A stretch of DNA of 55,089 nucleotides from DATGIQ01 sp035295665 (GTDB lineage Bacteria > Planctomycetota > Planctomycetia > Gemmatales > Gemmataceae): positions 1 through 55,089 of the forward strand of contig DATGIQ010000504.1 of assembly GCA_035295665.1 (NCBI GenBank), in the 5' to 3' direction. This document shows, in pieces, positions 23,283 through 32,589 of this stretch. A model generated the notes under the pieces. It did not search any database and was not told the DNA's origin. It saw only the letters and a list, made by a program, of their open reading frames with translations. The position numbers and the translations under genes were made by a program. How positions within the stretch are numbered: the stretch's first letter is position 1; each line of letters begins with the position of its first letter.

Positions 23283-23488
23283 GGCGCTAACCAAATACCC
23301 CGTGAACGGGTTGCCCAACAGACGGACAATCCGTACCATATGGCCCTCCGTAGGTCTTGCCGAAGTCTAACCCCAGCAATAATTTAAGGCCATAGATGCT
23401 TCGGGACGGTGGAACCTCGCTGCATCAACGCGGGCGACCTGCGGCCCTCGGACCCCCATGACCCTGTAACCCCCTAACCACCCTGGCG

Positions 23489-24166
23489 ATGGCACTTCAC
23501 GTTCAGCAGCTCTGTAAGGATTACCCGAGCCGAATTGGGCCGATCTCCGTCTTGCGGGGGATCAGCTTTCAGCTCCAGCGTGGCGAAGCCCTGGCTATCA
23601 TGGGGCCGTCCGGTTCTGGCAAGAGCACATTGCTCCATATCCTGGGCACGCTGGATGGGCCCACCTCGGGGACGGTCCAGCTCGAAGGGAAATCGCCCTT
23701 CGCTCTCCGGGAGCGTGAGCTGGCCGATTTTCGCAATCGCCATATCGGCTTCGTGTTTCAGGACCACCATTTGTTGCCGCAGTGCTCGGTGCTGGAAAAT
23801 GTCCTCATCCCCACGCTGGTCGGCTCTGATCAACAAGCCGAGAAGGAAGCGTGGGCGCGGCAATTGCTCGAGCGCGTGGGGCTGTCCAGCCGGCTCGATC
23901 ATCGGCCGGCGGAATTGTCGGGAGGCGAACGGCAACGGGTCGCGGTGGCGCGGGCCCTGATCAATCATCCCCTCTTGCTGCTGGCCGACGAGCCGACCGG
24001 CAACCTCGATCGCCATGCCGCCCAGGCCGTCGGACAACTCCTTCTCGAGCTGCACCGGCAGGAGCAAACAATCCTCGTCGTCGTGACCCACAGCGCGGAG
24101 CTGGCCCGAAACTTTCCCCAGCAAATGGAAATGGCCGATGGCAATCTGCAAGCGGTAAGGGGATGA
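23489..24166 (+). CDS. ABC transporter ATP-binding protein (LolD/MacB type)
   Basis: A 225-residue ATPase. Walker A GPSGSGKST near residue 39, Q-loop FVFQDHHLLPQ near 89, signature LSGGERQRVAVARAL near 143, Walker B LLLADEPTGNLD and the switch histidine in VVVTHSAELA. The sequence is of the family that partners FtsX-type permeases (LolCDE, MacB, FtsE). The stop codon is one base before the ATG of the permease gene, so the two form a two-gene unit. Likely function is extraction of lipoproteins or another envelope substrate rather than small-molecule uptake; the substrate is unknown. Confidence 0.93.
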   Translation: MALHVQQLCKDYPSRIGPISVLRGISFQLQRGEALAIMGPSGSGKSTLLHILGTLDGPTSGTVQLEGKSPFALRERELADFRNRHIGFVFQDHHLLPQCSVLENVLIPTLVGSDQQAEKEAWARQLLERVGLSSRLDHRPAELSGGERQRVAVARALINHPLLLLADEPTGNLDRHAAQAVGQLLLELHRQEQTILVVVTHSAELARNFPQQMEMADGNLQAVRG

Positions 24167-24167
24167 A

Positions 24168-27100
24168 ATGACGTTTGGCCGATTGCTCCGGCAGAATCTG
24201 TTTTACCACTGGCGCGGCAATATCGCCGTTCTCCTGGGCGTTGCGGTCGGGACCGCTGTATTGACCGGGGCGCTCCTCGTCGGCGATTCACTCCGTGGCA
24301 GCTTGCGCGATCTGGTGGGCGAGCAATTGGGATGGGTGGACCATGCCCTGGTGGCCGGCCGATTCTTCCGCCAGGACTTGGCCGTCGAGCTCGGCGCCGG
24401 CCAGGTGAGTCCCGCCATCCTAATTCAGGGGACGGCCAGCCATGCAGCCGCTGCGTCGGATGACACCGGCCGGCGACGAGTCCAGCAGAGCGGGCGGGTC
24501 ATGATCCTGGGCGTGGATGGTCGGTTTTGGGCGAACGGGGCCGCGCCATCGAAATCGGAAGAGCTGTGGCAGTCGGCGCGGGACGAAGTCGTGCTGAACG
24601 CTGCCTTAGCCGCAGAACTGGGCGTGGCCAGGGGAGACAAGGTAACCCTCCATTTGCAGAAAGTGAGCGCGATTCCTCGCGAATCGCTGCTGGGTCAGCG
24701 CGACGCTGCCGACGTAGTCGATGAGCTGCCGCTGGTCGTCCATGAGGTGATTCCCAACGAAGGACTGGGCCGGTTTAATGTGCATCCCAGCCCGGCCGTG
24801 CCGCGCAATGCTTATGTGCCGATGGGGCTGCTCCAAGCCAAGCTCGGCCAACCACGCCGCATCAACGCCCTGTTCATCGGCGGTGGGGAAACCGCGGCCT
24901 GGCAACAGGAGCTCAAACGCCATCTGACCCTGGAAGATTGGGGCCTGATCCTGCATTCGCCCGGGAGCCGTACCCAAAACCTCTTTGATAAGCTGGACCG
25001 CAATCACGACGGCAAGCTGACCCGCAATGAATGGCGTGGCCGGGTCGCCGAGACCTTTGCCCAGGCGGTCCGTGATTCGGACGATGTCCTGGAACGATCC
25101 AGAATCGAGGCGTTTTATCGCTCCCATCACAACTATCTCAGCCTGGAAAGCCGGCAGATGCTGCTGGAATCTGCCGTGGCGGAGTCGGCACAGCGAGCGG
25201 CCAAGGACGCCGGCTTGACGACAGCAGCCACCCTCGTTTACCTGGCCAATACCATCTCCGATGGGAAACACGAGATCCCGTATTCGATCGTGGCTGCGCT
25301 TGAACCCGGTTTGCCGCCGCCTTTGGGACCGTTTCTGCCGAGTGGCGTGGATCATTTGGAGAAGGGCGATATCGTGCTGGCGGATTGGAAGGAATCGCCG
25401 TTGCACCTGGAGCCGGGGCAGAAGGTTCAGCTGCGTTATTTCGAGCCCGAACAAGAGGGCCGTTTGCAGGAAACGACCGCGACCTTCCGCTTTCGTGGCC
25501 TGGTGCCGTTGCAAGGTGCTGCCAATGATCCTGACTTGACGCCGGAGTTTCCCGGCATCACGGATAAGCTCGGGATCCGCGATTGGAACCCCCCCTTCCC
25601 TTATGACAACCGGCGCGTTCAGCGGCGCGATGAGACATACTGGGAACAGTTCCGGACGACTCCCAAGGCGTATGTGCTGCTCGCCGATGGGCAACGGCTT
25701 TGGGGCAGCCGGTTCGGACATCTCACATCGATCCGCCTGGCTGTGGACACTGTCCAAAATGGTGGGACTTCAGCCGATCTGATGGCCGCGGCGAATACGT
25801 TCCGCCAGGCCCTGCCCCGCTATCTCGACCCCGAGCAAGGCGGGCTCGTGTTCGATGCGGTCCGGCGGCGCGGCCTGGATGAGAGTCTCGGATCCACCGA
25901 CTTTGGTGGGTTGTTCCTGTGCTTTAGCTGTTTCCTCATCGCGGCGGCCCTGCTCTTGGTCGGCCTGCTCTTTCGGCTAAACTTGGATCGCCGGGCGCGC
26001 GAGCTGGGGCTGCTCGTGGCGACGGGCTATGCCCGTCGCACGGTACGGCGTCTCCTGCTGGCCGAGGGAGCCGTCCTCGCCATCCTCGGCGGATTTCTTG
26101 GCCTGGCCGGCGCCCTGTTGTATGCGGAGCGAATGCTGGCGTTTCTCACTTCGTTATGGCCCGGTTTCTTGCGCTTGCATACGACCGCAGGGAGCTTTGG
26201 CATTGGCTATGGGGCGGCCTTGGTCGTCAGCGTTTTGACGATTGCCTGGGCGGTCCGCGTGTTGGGCAAGGTTTCGCCCCGTGCACTCTTGAGCGGTGAA
26301 ACCGCGGAAGCATCTGGCTCCGCCGTGGAACGCCGGCCGGTGCGCTGGAGTCGCTGGCTGAGCATGGTGACGGCTGTGCTCGGTCTGGCTTGTCTCGGTT
26401 TGGGTCCCCTGGTGCGCGACAACAAGATGCAGGCCATGTCGTTCTTCGGCTGTGGAGCCTTCCTGCTGACCGCCAGCTTGGGAATGACATGGACGTGGTT
26501 GCGCAGCGCACGCCACGGTTCATTGCGCCGGCAGAGTGGGCTGGGCTTGGCGCATCTCGGCATCCGTAACGCGGCCCGGCATCCGGTGCGGAGCCTGTTG
26601 ACGGCCGGGTTAGTGGCTTCGGCGACGTTCCTCATCGTGGCCGTCGAATCGTTCCACCGCGCTCCGGGACAAGATTTTTTCGAATGGGGCTCCGGCAGCG
26701 GCGGGTTTTCGCTCCTGGCCGAGTCCGATGTACCGATCTTCCAGGACTTGAACAGTCCCCGAGGGCGTGAGGAGCTGAACCTTTCGCCGGATGCCGATCG
26801 CACCTTGAGCGGGATTACCGTTTTCCCCTTGCGGGTTCGGGCCGGAGAGGACGTGAGCTGTTTGAATCTCTATCAACCGCGTCGGCCGCGCTTGCTCGGT
26901 GTGCCCCCACGACTCGTGGAACGGGGCGGCTTCCAATTCAAGGAGAGCGAAGCCCAGTCCGAGGAAACGCGCTCCAACCCGTGGCTTCTGCTGCACGAGC
27001 CTGCCCCAGACGGCGCTATCCCGGTCTTCGGCGAGGCGAACACGGTAGAGTGGATCCTGCACAAGGGGATGGGCCAGGAACTCACCGTGCCGGACGAACG

Positions 27101-27731
27101 CGGCCAGGCGGTTCGGCTACGGATTGTCGGCTTGCTTCAGGACAGCGTATTCCAGAGTGAGCTGCTGATGTCCGAAGCGAACTTCCTCAAGCTCTATCCG
27201 CGTCAGGAGGGCTATGGCTTCTTCCTGATCGATGCCCCGGCCGAGCGGACCGGCGCGGTACGAAGTTTGCTGGAGACCGACCTGGCGAATTACGGCTTCA
27301 CGGTGACGCCGGCGGCGCAACGGCTACAAGCATACTTGGCCGTGGAGAATACGTACCTGTCCACGTTTCAGGCGCTCGGTGGTCTGGGCCTCCTCCTGGG
27401 CGCGTTCGGGTTGGCGGTCGTCCTCATGCGGAGCGTTTGGGAACGGCGCGGCGAGTTGGCGTTGTTGCGCGCCCTGGGATATCGGCAAACGGCCCTGGGT
27501 TGGCTGATGTTGGCGGAGAACGGCTTTTTGTTGGTGCTGGGCCTGGGGATCGGAGCCGTCACGGCGTTCTTGGCGGTGGCTCCCCATCTGCTCGCGGGGA
27601 GCGGTGAGGTGCCTCTGCTCCGCCTGCTTGGTCTGCTCGTCTTGGTGCTGATGATTGGGTTGACGGCCGGGGCGGCAGCGGTGGCGGCCACGGTGCGTGC
27701 CCCGCTCCTGGCGGCGTTGCGGCGGGAGTAA
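24168..27731 (+). CDS. Large FtsX-type ABC transporter permease with an EF-hand-like insertion
   Basis: A 1187-residue permease, partner of the ATPase just upstream. It has an N-terminal helix (NIAVLLGVAVGTAVLTGALLVGD), a long periplasmic domain, a first FtsX core around residues 580-770 (FLCFSCFLIAAALLLVGLLFRLNLDRRARELGLLVATGY), a second soluble domain, and a second core at 1060-1187 (WERRGELALLRALGYRQTALGWLM). This duplicated arrangement resembles LolC/LolE-like or YbbP-like exporters. Within the first periplasmic domain, residues about 277-288 read DRNHDGKLTRNE, a canonical calcium-binding EF-hand loop, which is not expected in this family. Start ATG 24168 is set by the adjoining ATPase stop. 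Confidence 0.9.
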   Translation: MTFGRLLRQNLFYHWRGNIAVLLGVAVGTAVLTGALLVGDSLRGSLRDLVGEQLGWVDHALVAGRFFRQDLAVELGAGQVSPAILIQGTASHAAAASDDTGRRRVQQSGRVMILGVDGRFWANGAAPSKSEELWQSARDEVVLNAALAAELGVARGDKVTLHLQKVSAIPRESLLGQRDAADVVDELPLVVHEVIPNEGLGRFNVHPSPAVPRNAYVPMGLLQAKLGQPRRINALFIGGGETAAWQQELKRHLTLEDWGLILHSPGSRTQNLFDKLDRNHDGKLTRNEWRGRVAETFAQAVRDSDDVLERSRIEAFYRSHHNYLSLESRQMLLESAVAESAQRAAKDAGLTTAATLVYLANTISDGKHEIPYSIVAALEPGLPPPLGPFLPSGVDHLEKGDIVLADWKESPLHLEPGQKVQLRYFEPEQEGRLQETTATFRFRGLVPLQGAANDPDLTPEFPGITDKLGIRDWNPPFPYDNRRVQRRDETYWEQFRTTPKAYVLLADGQRLWGSRFGHLTSIRLAVDTVQNGGTSADLMAAANTFRQALPRYLDPEQGGLVFDAVRRRGLDESLGSTDFGGLFLCFSCFLIAAALLLVGLLFRLNLDRRARELGLLVATGYARRTVRRLLLAEGAVLAILGGFLGLAGALLYAERMLAFLTSLWPGFLRLHTTAGSFGIGYGAALVVSVLTIAWAVRVLGKVSPRALLSGETAEASGSAVERRPVRWSRWLSMVTAVLGLACLGLGPLVRDNKMQAMSFFGCGAFLLTASLGMTWTWLRSARHGSLRRQSGLGLAHLGIRNAARHPVRSLLTAGLVASATFLIVAVESFHRAPGQDFFEWGSGSGGFSLLAESDVPIFQDLNSPRGREELNLSPDADRTLSGITVFPLRVRAGEDVSCLNLYQPRRPRLLGVPPRLVERGGFQFKESEAQSEETRSNPWLLLHEPAPDGAIPVFGEANTVEWILHKGMGQELTVPDERGQAVRLRIVGLLQDSVFQSELLMSEANFLKLYPRQEGYGFFLIDAPAERTGAVRSLLETDLANYGFTVTPAAQRLQAYLAVENTYLSTFQALGGLGLLLGAFGLAVVLMRSVWERRGELALLRALGYRQTALGWLMLAENGFLLVLGLGIGAVTAFLAVAPHLLAGSGEVPLLRLLGLLVLVLMIGLTAGAAAVAATVRAPLLAALRRE

Positions 27732-27733
27732 GC

Positions 27734-27800
27734 AACACGAAAAAAAGGCATCTGGAACTTTGATTGGAGAGTTCCAGCTACCCTTGGGTTCGTGGTTCTT
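27734..27800. repeat. Family-A palindromic repeat, copy 3
   Basis: Arms ctggaact (27752-27759) and agttccag (27770-27777) around ttgattggag, flanked on the right by cccttgggttcgtggttctt, which is nearly identical to the flank of copy 2. It follows the permease stop and precedes the next membrane-protein gene. Confidence 0.6.
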
Positions 27801-27869
27801 AACAACAGCAAACGGGTTCCCGAGCCTGGCTGGGCCGGGAAGCGTTGCGTTTCTAACGAGGAGAGAGAA

Positions 27870-28460
27870 ATGGAGCTAAAACTCTGGCAAGCATTTGTTC
27901 TGGGCACGGTCTTGGCCTGGGGCGTTTATGTACCGGTGTTGCATGAAGGACAGAAGGAATTGGGAAACGGCTCGCCGGGTGCAGGCTCGGTGCGCGCCTT
28001 TCTGTGCGTCGGCTTGGCTTATTTCTTCACGGCCGTGATCATTCCCTTGGCCCTGTTTGCGCTCAACCTTGCCGGAGGCGAACCCTTGGAATTCACCCGG
28101 GACGGCGTCTTCAACTCGCGAGGGATTACATTTGCCATACTCGGCGGCATGGCCGGCGCCGCCGGGGCCCTGGGCATTATCCTCGCGCTCAAGGCCGGCG
28201 GAAGGCCGCTCTACATCGTTCCGCTGGTTTTTGCCGGCGCGCCCATCGTCAGCAGCATCGTCAGTTTGCTTTGGCACCCTCCGGCCGAAGGTACTCCCGA
28301 TTGGAAGTTTTTCACCGGCATCGTACTCGCCGCCGTAGGCGCAGGGATGGTGCTCTATTCCAAGAGCCAGCTCGATATGAAGAAATCCAAGACCGAACTG
28401 CACGCCCACAAGCAGATGGTCTCACCGGTGCAATCCCGAGCCGAGGAATTTGAATCGTGA
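27870..28460 (+). CDS. DMT/EamA-like multi-spanning membrane protein
   Basis: A 196-residue membrane protein with about five hydrophobic helices (LWQAFVLGTVLAWGVYVPVL, AFLCVGLAYFFTAVIIPLALF, ITFAILGGMAGAAGALGIILAL, LYIVPLVFAGAPIVSSIVSLL, FTGIVLAAVGAGMVLYS) and a polar, probably cytoplasmic tail. The glycine-rich third helix and the paired-helix layout resemble half of a drug/metabolite transporter. ATG 27870 is preceded by GAGGAG; an in-frame ATG at 27792 would start within the palindromic repeat. Substrate unknown. Confidence 0.7.
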   Translation: MELKLWQAFVLGTVLAWGVYVPVLHEGQKELGNGSPGAGSVRAFLCVGLAYFFTAVIIPLALFALNLAGGEPLEFTRDGVFNSRGITFAILGGMAGAAGALGIILALKAGGRPLYIVPLVFAGAPIVSSIVSLLWHPPAEGTPDWKFFTGIVLAAVGAGMVLYSKSQLDMKKSKTELHAHKQMVSPVQSRAEEFES

Positions 28461-28533
28461 GCGCCGGAGCGGTGCTGGACTTGCTCCGCTCCAAACCGCG
28501 CTTTCTCAGCGACGGTACACGATCTTGCAGCAT

Positions 28534-28591
28534 ACAAGCCTGATGCGCCAGCGAAGCGTGGCGCCTTCCTTCGCTGGCGCATCAGGCTTGT
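28534..28591. terminator. Family-B palindrome: bidirectional terminator candidate
   Basis: Perfect 23-bp inverted repeat (28534-28556 with 28569-28591) around a 12-base loop, starting acaagcctg and ending caggcttgt. It lies in the 172-bp gap between two convergent genes. Its arms match those at 34627-34675. The symmetric ends give no long T-run, so function is inferred from position. Confidence 0.65.
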
Positions 28592-28632
28592 GTACTACCG
28601 GCTTACACACGGTGTACGCAGAGGGCCAGGCT

Positions 28633-29349
28633 TCAGCGGCGGCGGATCCATTCGGGGCGGAGATATTTCTCCGCGACCAGTTGCCGAACGCGATCGCGGG
28701 GCCAGGCAACCTGATCCGTCTCTGCTTCCCAGGCCGACCGGAGCCGCCGCCGCAATTTGGCCGCATCCGCCGGCAAATTCATCAAGAACTCCGCATGATC
28801 CCGGCCGCCCCGGTAGTCCGGCTGACGTGCCGGCATGCGGAGATAGTGTGCCATTTGTTGGAAATCGAACCGATACAAGAGGGTACCGTGGTGGAGCAAA
28901 TACATCCGCTTGCGCTGCTGTGAATTGCCGGAGAACTTTCGGCCATCGATGGCCAGATCGCTGGTGCCGGCACAGGCGATTCCCGGCGCGATGTCGGACA
29001 AGGCTGCGCGAATCCGTTCCAGGATGAAACCATACGTAGACCGGATTCCGGCCAACGCTGGGGAACGTGCATAGGGAAGCACGAGACTGTAGCACAGGCA
29101 ACCCGTCGCCAGCAGGACGGTGCCGCCGCCGCTGGACCGCCGCAAGATCGGCACGCCACCGGCAAGGCAAGCCGCCTCGTCCGCATCCTCGGCCAAGGGA
29201 CATCCCGACCCGAGGACGACGGCTGCCTCCAGCCATTCCCACAAGCGCAGCACCTCGCCGCCCTGGCCAATCTCGGCTTCCACGAGCAGGGCCTCGTCCA
29301 GTGCCAAATTCTCCGCAACGGTTGGCAGGGTGAGATCAAGAAACTGCAT
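28633..29349 (-). CDS. Lipoate-protein ligase A family protein
   Basis: A 238-residue member of the BPL/LplA/LipB fold, which attaches or transfers lipoyl or octanoyl groups to carrier lysines. Visible motifs are NLALDEALLVEAE at the N-terminus, ILRRSSGGGTVLL near residue 70 (the RRxSGGGxV motif), and GTSDLAIDGRKFSGNSQQRKRMYLLHHGTLL near 125-155, with the lysine that contacts the lipoyl-adenylate. The missing C-terminal LplA accessory domain suggests either a LipM-like octanoyltransferase or a short ligase. It converges with the DMT-like gene and diverges from the dehydratase gene. Confidence 0.85.
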   Translation of the reverse strand: MQFLDLTLPTVAENLALDEALLVEAEIGQGGEVLRLWEWLEAAVVLGSGCPLAEDADEAACLAGGVPILRRSSGGGTVLLATGCLCYSLVLPYARSPALAGIRSTYGFILERIRAALSDIAPGIACAGTSDLAIDGRKFSGNSQQRKRMYLLHHGTLLYRFDFQQMAHYLRMPARQPDYRGGRDHAEFLMNLPADAAKLRRRLRSAWEAETDQVAWPRDRVRQLVAEKYLRPEWIRRR

Positions 29350-29403
29350 GGATGTTTCGTCGGGTCGTTGACATCGACCGCAATGTCAGCTATGCCATGA
29401 GTA

Positions 29404-29473
29404 AGAAACCCTAACAACCAGGTGTCTGGAACCTTGATTGTAGAGTTCTAGACACCTGGTTGTTAGGGTTCTT
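29404..29473. repeat. Family-A palindromic repeat, copy 4 (longest)
   Basis: A 21-bp perfect stem (29407-29427 with 29450-29470), extended inward by ggaac/gttct and outward by aag/ctt, with a central gattgtag-type loop. It sits between the divergent lipoate ligase and dehydratase genes, 32 bases before ATG 29505, so it would be in the 5' leader or promoter region of the dehydratase. Confidence 0.75.
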
Positions 29474-29504
29474 GGTCTCTTTATCTGACCGCGCGAGCGC
29501 CAAG

Positions 29505-31463
29505 ATGATCCTTCCTTCCCTGATCGAATCGGACCCGTCCATCTACGACGTGCAAACCACCGCCGCCGGACCATCCGGCTCGTTGCCGCTCACCGAGGAG
29601 TTGCTGCTGCACGCTCCAAGCGGGGACCTGTTCGGCTGGAGCCAGGATGTCGGCATGGGCTGGAATCCCGCCGAACTCCAGCGCAAGGAATTCCTGCTCC
29701 TCAGCACCCAGGGAGGTATGCGGGCACCGGACGGCAGCCCCATTGCCCTGGGCTACCACACTGGCCATTGGGAAGTGGGATTGCTGGTGAAGGCGGCGGC
29801 GGAGGAACTTCGGGCCTTGAAGGCTCTTCCCTTTGCCGGGTTCGTGACCGATCCCTGCGATGGCCGGACCCAGGGCACGCCCGGCATGATGGACAGCCTC
29901 CCCTACCGCAATGATGCAGCGCAAGTGTTCCGCCGCCTCATCCGTTCGCTGCCGACCCGGCGCGGTGTGCTCGGCGTGGCCACGTGTGACAAGGGGCTCC
30001 CGGCGATGATGATGGCGTTGGCGGCCATGCACGATCTGCCCTGCGTCTTGGTCCCCGGCGGGGTCACGCTGCCGCCGGCCGCCGGTGAAGATGCCGGAAA
30101 GATTCAAACCATCGGCGCCCGCTTCGCCCACGGCCAGATCACCCTTCAGGAAGCAGCCGACCTCGGCTGCCGAGCCTGTGCCAGTCCGGGCGGCGGTTGC
30201 CAGTTCTTGGGTACCGCCGCCACATCCCAGGTCGTTGGGGAAGCGCTTGGTTTGGCGCTCGTCCATTCAGCCTTGAGTCCATCTGGGCAACCCATCTGGC
30301 TCGACCTGGCCCGCCGATCGGCTCGCGCTTTGGTTCACCTGGCCGAGCTGGGGAACACGGTGCGCGACCTGGTCACCGAGGCCGCCCTGCACAATGCCAT
30401 GGTTGTTCATGCGGCGTTCGGCGGCTCGACCAACCTGCTTTTGCACATTCCGGCTATCGCTCACGCGGCCGGGTTGCGGCGGCCATCGGTCGACGATTGG
30501 AGCGCAATCAACCGCAAGGTTCCCCGCCTGGTCGATGTCTTGCCCAACGGACCGGTCGGCCATCCGACGGTTCGCGTCTTCCTGGCCGGCGGCGTGCCGG
30601 AGGTGATGCTCCATTTGCGCGGCTTGGGTTTGTTGGAAGAAGGTTGCCTGACTGCCAGTGGCGAACCACTCGGCCCTATGCTCGAGTGGTGGGAGAAGTC
30701 GGAGCGTCGGCGGCGTCTTCGGGACCTGCTGGCGGACAAGGACGGCGTCGATCCTGATACGGTGATCCTGAGTCCGGAGCGAGCCCGTTCTTGCGGGCTG
30801 ACTTCGACTGTGACATTTCCGCGTGGCAACCTGGCGCCGGAAGGGAGCGTGATCAAGAGCACGGCCATCGATCCGAGCGTCGTCGATGCGGATGGCGTCT
30901 ACCGGAAGATTGGGCCGGCTCGGGTGTTTACGAGTGAACAGTCAGCGATCGCGGCCATCAAGAGTCGCGGACCGGACCGCATTCAGCAGGGAGACGTGCT
31001 GGTGTTGATCGGCCGCGGACCCATGGGAGCTGGGATGGAGGAGATTTACCAGATCACTTCCGCCCTCAAGCACCTCCGCTTTGGCAAGCACGTGGCCGTG
31101 TTGACGGATGCGCGGTTCTCGGGAGTTTCCACCGGTGCCTGCATCGGACACATCGGACCCGAAGCACTGGCGGGGGGCCCGATTGGAAAGCTCCGCGATG
31201 GGGACCGGATCGCGATCGTCATCGACCGCAATCAGCTGGAAGGAACGGTGGATCTGGTGGGGGAAGGTGAAACGATGTTTGGGCCGGAGGAGGGTCGCCG
31301 GGTTCTGTCTCGCCGGCCGTTTCGACCCGACTTGGCCCCCGACCCCGACCTCCCGCCCGATACGCGGCTCTGGGCGGCCTTGCAGCGTGTCAGCGGGGGC
31401 ACATGGGGCGGCTGTGTGTTCGATGTCGAGGCGATCGAGGCCAAGCTCCGACAGATAGACTAG
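29505..31463 (+). CDS. YjhG/YagF-type sugar-acid dehydratase (IlvD/Edd family)
   Basis: A 652-residue iron-sulfur dehydratase. The N-terminal region SPSIYDVQTTAAGPSG-like, then PSGDLFGWSQDVGMGW, STQGGMRAPDGSPIALGYHTGHWE, is specific to the YjhG/YagF branch, known from E. coli as D-xylonate dehydratases, rather than to IlvD. Cluster cysteines are in DPCDGRTQGTPGM, ATCDKGLPAMM and SPGGGCQFLGTAATSQV. The C-terminal half has GPARVF, GRGPMGAGMEEIYQ and DARFSGVSTGACIGHIGPEA. ATG 29505 is preferred over ATG 29460, which lies inside the palindrome. The product would be a 2-keto-3-deoxy sugar acid; the aldolase-like gene at 33657 might act downstream, but this is speculation. Confidence 0.88.
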   Translation: MILPSLIESDPSIYDVQTTAAGPSGSLPLTEELLLHAPSGDLFGWSQDVGMGWNPAELQRKEFLLLSTQGGMRAPDGSPIALGYHTGHWEVGLLVKAAAEELRALKALPFAGFVTDPCDGRTQGTPGMMDSLPYRNDAAQVFRRLIRSLPTRRGVLGVATCDKGLPAMMMALAAMHDLPCVLVPGGVTLPPAAGEDAGKIQTIGARFAHGQITLQEAADLGCRACASPGGGCQFLGTAATSQVVGEALGLALVHSALSPSGQPIWLDLARRSARALVHLAELGNTVRDLVTEAALHNAMVVHAAFGGSTNLLLHIPAIAHAAGLRRPSVDDWSAINRKVPRLVDVLPNGPVGHPTVRVFLAGGVPEVMLHLRGLGLLEEGCLTASGEPLGPMLEWWEKSERRRRLRDLLADKDGVDPDTVILSPERARSCGLTSTVTFPRGNLAPEGSVIKSTAIDPSVVDADGVYRKIGPARVFTSEQSAIAAIKSRGPDRIQQGDVLVLIGRGPMGAGMEEIYQITSALKHLRFGKHVAVLTDARFSGVSTGACIGHIGPEALAGGPIGKLRDGDRIAIVIDRNQLEGTVDLVGEGETMFGPEEGRRVLSRRPFRPDLAPDPDLPPDTRLWAALQRVSGGTWGGCVFDVEAIEAKLRQID

Positions 31464-31663
31464 CCGCGCCCAGACCAGCCAGGCGGCGGTTCTCGATGGC
31501 TTTGGCCTGGCAGCATTGGTTCGGATGTCCGTGGGCAACACCGGCCCGCTTGCAGGCGCTGGCGATGGCGGATCGTACGAGACGAGGGTGTACCACCTGT
31601 TAGGCCGCACCGTCCGATGGGCGGGTCCACGGAAGACATATTCCCCAAAAGGCGGATCACTAC

Positions 31664-31737
31664 TACGCCCGGAGGGACTCGAACCCCCAACCTATGGTTC
31701 CGAAGACCATTGCTCTGTCCAGTTGAGCTACGGGCGC
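31664..31737 (-). tRNA. tRNA-Arg (anticodon UCG)
   Basis: A 74-base cloverleaf read on the minus strand: acceptor GCGCCCG/CGGGCGU, D-arm GCUC/GAGC, anticodon stem AUGGU/ACCAU with loop CUUCGGA giving anticodon UCG (decodes CGA and other CGN), T-arm GGGGG UUCGAGU CCCUC, discriminator A. The first acceptor pair is G1-U72 instead of G-C. CCA is not encoded. Confidence 0.95.
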
Positions 31738-32166
31738 ACCGATCAAAGCCCATCTCGTTTATTTGTACCGGTTCGGCCTCCGGGAACAAGCTTCTCACCC
31801 AGCCAAGCGAAATTTCAAGCGAGTTACTTCGGTGGCTGAGGACCGCCTCAGATGCTCCATGAGTAGCCTGGTTCGGCAGCGCTGTTACGGCAGTGCCGGT
31901 GAAGTGTAATCGGCTCGAGAAGAGGGGGCTTTCGGCTGACGATGGACCCGCGCTGTTTTTCCCACTGGCCGCTACATTGAAGCCATGTTGCGAGCGTTTG
32001 CGCCTTGCCGGTAACGTGCTTCCCCATGTCGGCCGACCGCAACCTGCTCTTCGGCATTGTACTACACCTGGTCACGCTGCAGTGCTAGTCAATCCTGCCC
32101 AAGCACGGATCCTCTTCCCACCCCAGTCGAATGTGGGTACATTGCACAACAGAGGAGCAGAGAGCC
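31738..32166. other. Gap between tRNA-Arg and the PHA-system gene
   Basis: No gene, repeat or clear promoter was recognised in these 429 bases; short open frames show no family likeness. The 200 bases between the dehydratase stop and the tRNA are likewise empty. Confidence 0.5.
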
Positions 32167-32469
32167 ATGTCCCAGATCGACCTCCGTGTAAAACACAATC
32201 GGACGCGCGAGCAAGCCCGAGCCCAGCTGGAGACGGCGGTCCGCGAAGTACAGAACCGATTCGGTTCGATGGTGCAGCGCGTCACGTGGTCTGCTGATCG
32301 GGATATGGTCAAGCTGGAGGGGACGGGCGTGGAGGTGCACATGCGCGTCGATGACCAGGAGCTCCATGTGGCTGCCGATCTCCCGTTCTTGGGAGCACTC
32401 CTGGGCAGTCCACTCATGGCGGGCTTGAAGCGAATTGTTCAGCAGACCTTTCACAAGCAGTTAAAGTGA
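32167..32469 (+). CDS. Polyhydroxyalkanoic acid system family protein
   Basis: A 100-residue protein resembling the family found beside polyhydroxyalkanoate genes: an N-terminal HNRTREQARAQLETAVREVQNRFG helix, strands WSADRDMVKLEGTGVEVHMRVDDQELHVAADLPF, and a C-terminal amphipathic helix LGSPLMAGLKRIVQQTFHKQL. The same fold and spacing occur in short cyclase/START-like proteins. AGAGGAG precedes ATG 32167. No PHA synthase is in the window, so the assignment rests on the sequence pattern. Confidence 0.7.
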   Translation: MSQIDLRVKHNRTREQARAQLETAVREVQNRFGSMVQRVTWSADRDMVKLEGTGVEVHMRVDDQELHVAADLPFLGALLGSPLMAGLKRIVQQTFHKQLK

Positions 32470-32589
32470 CATCCATTTGACACCCCCTGGGTCGAGGGTC
32501 CTGTCGGGATGGACGATCGTCGCGTCTTGGAATGGCCATCTGCCTGTCAAAACGAAGGATGTATCGGACCATCCGCCCGCGCGCTTAAT

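Noticed and set aside
4434..29473. The repeated palindromes as a CRISPR array
   Set aside because: Copies are kilobases apart, are self-complementary, and have no regular spacers.
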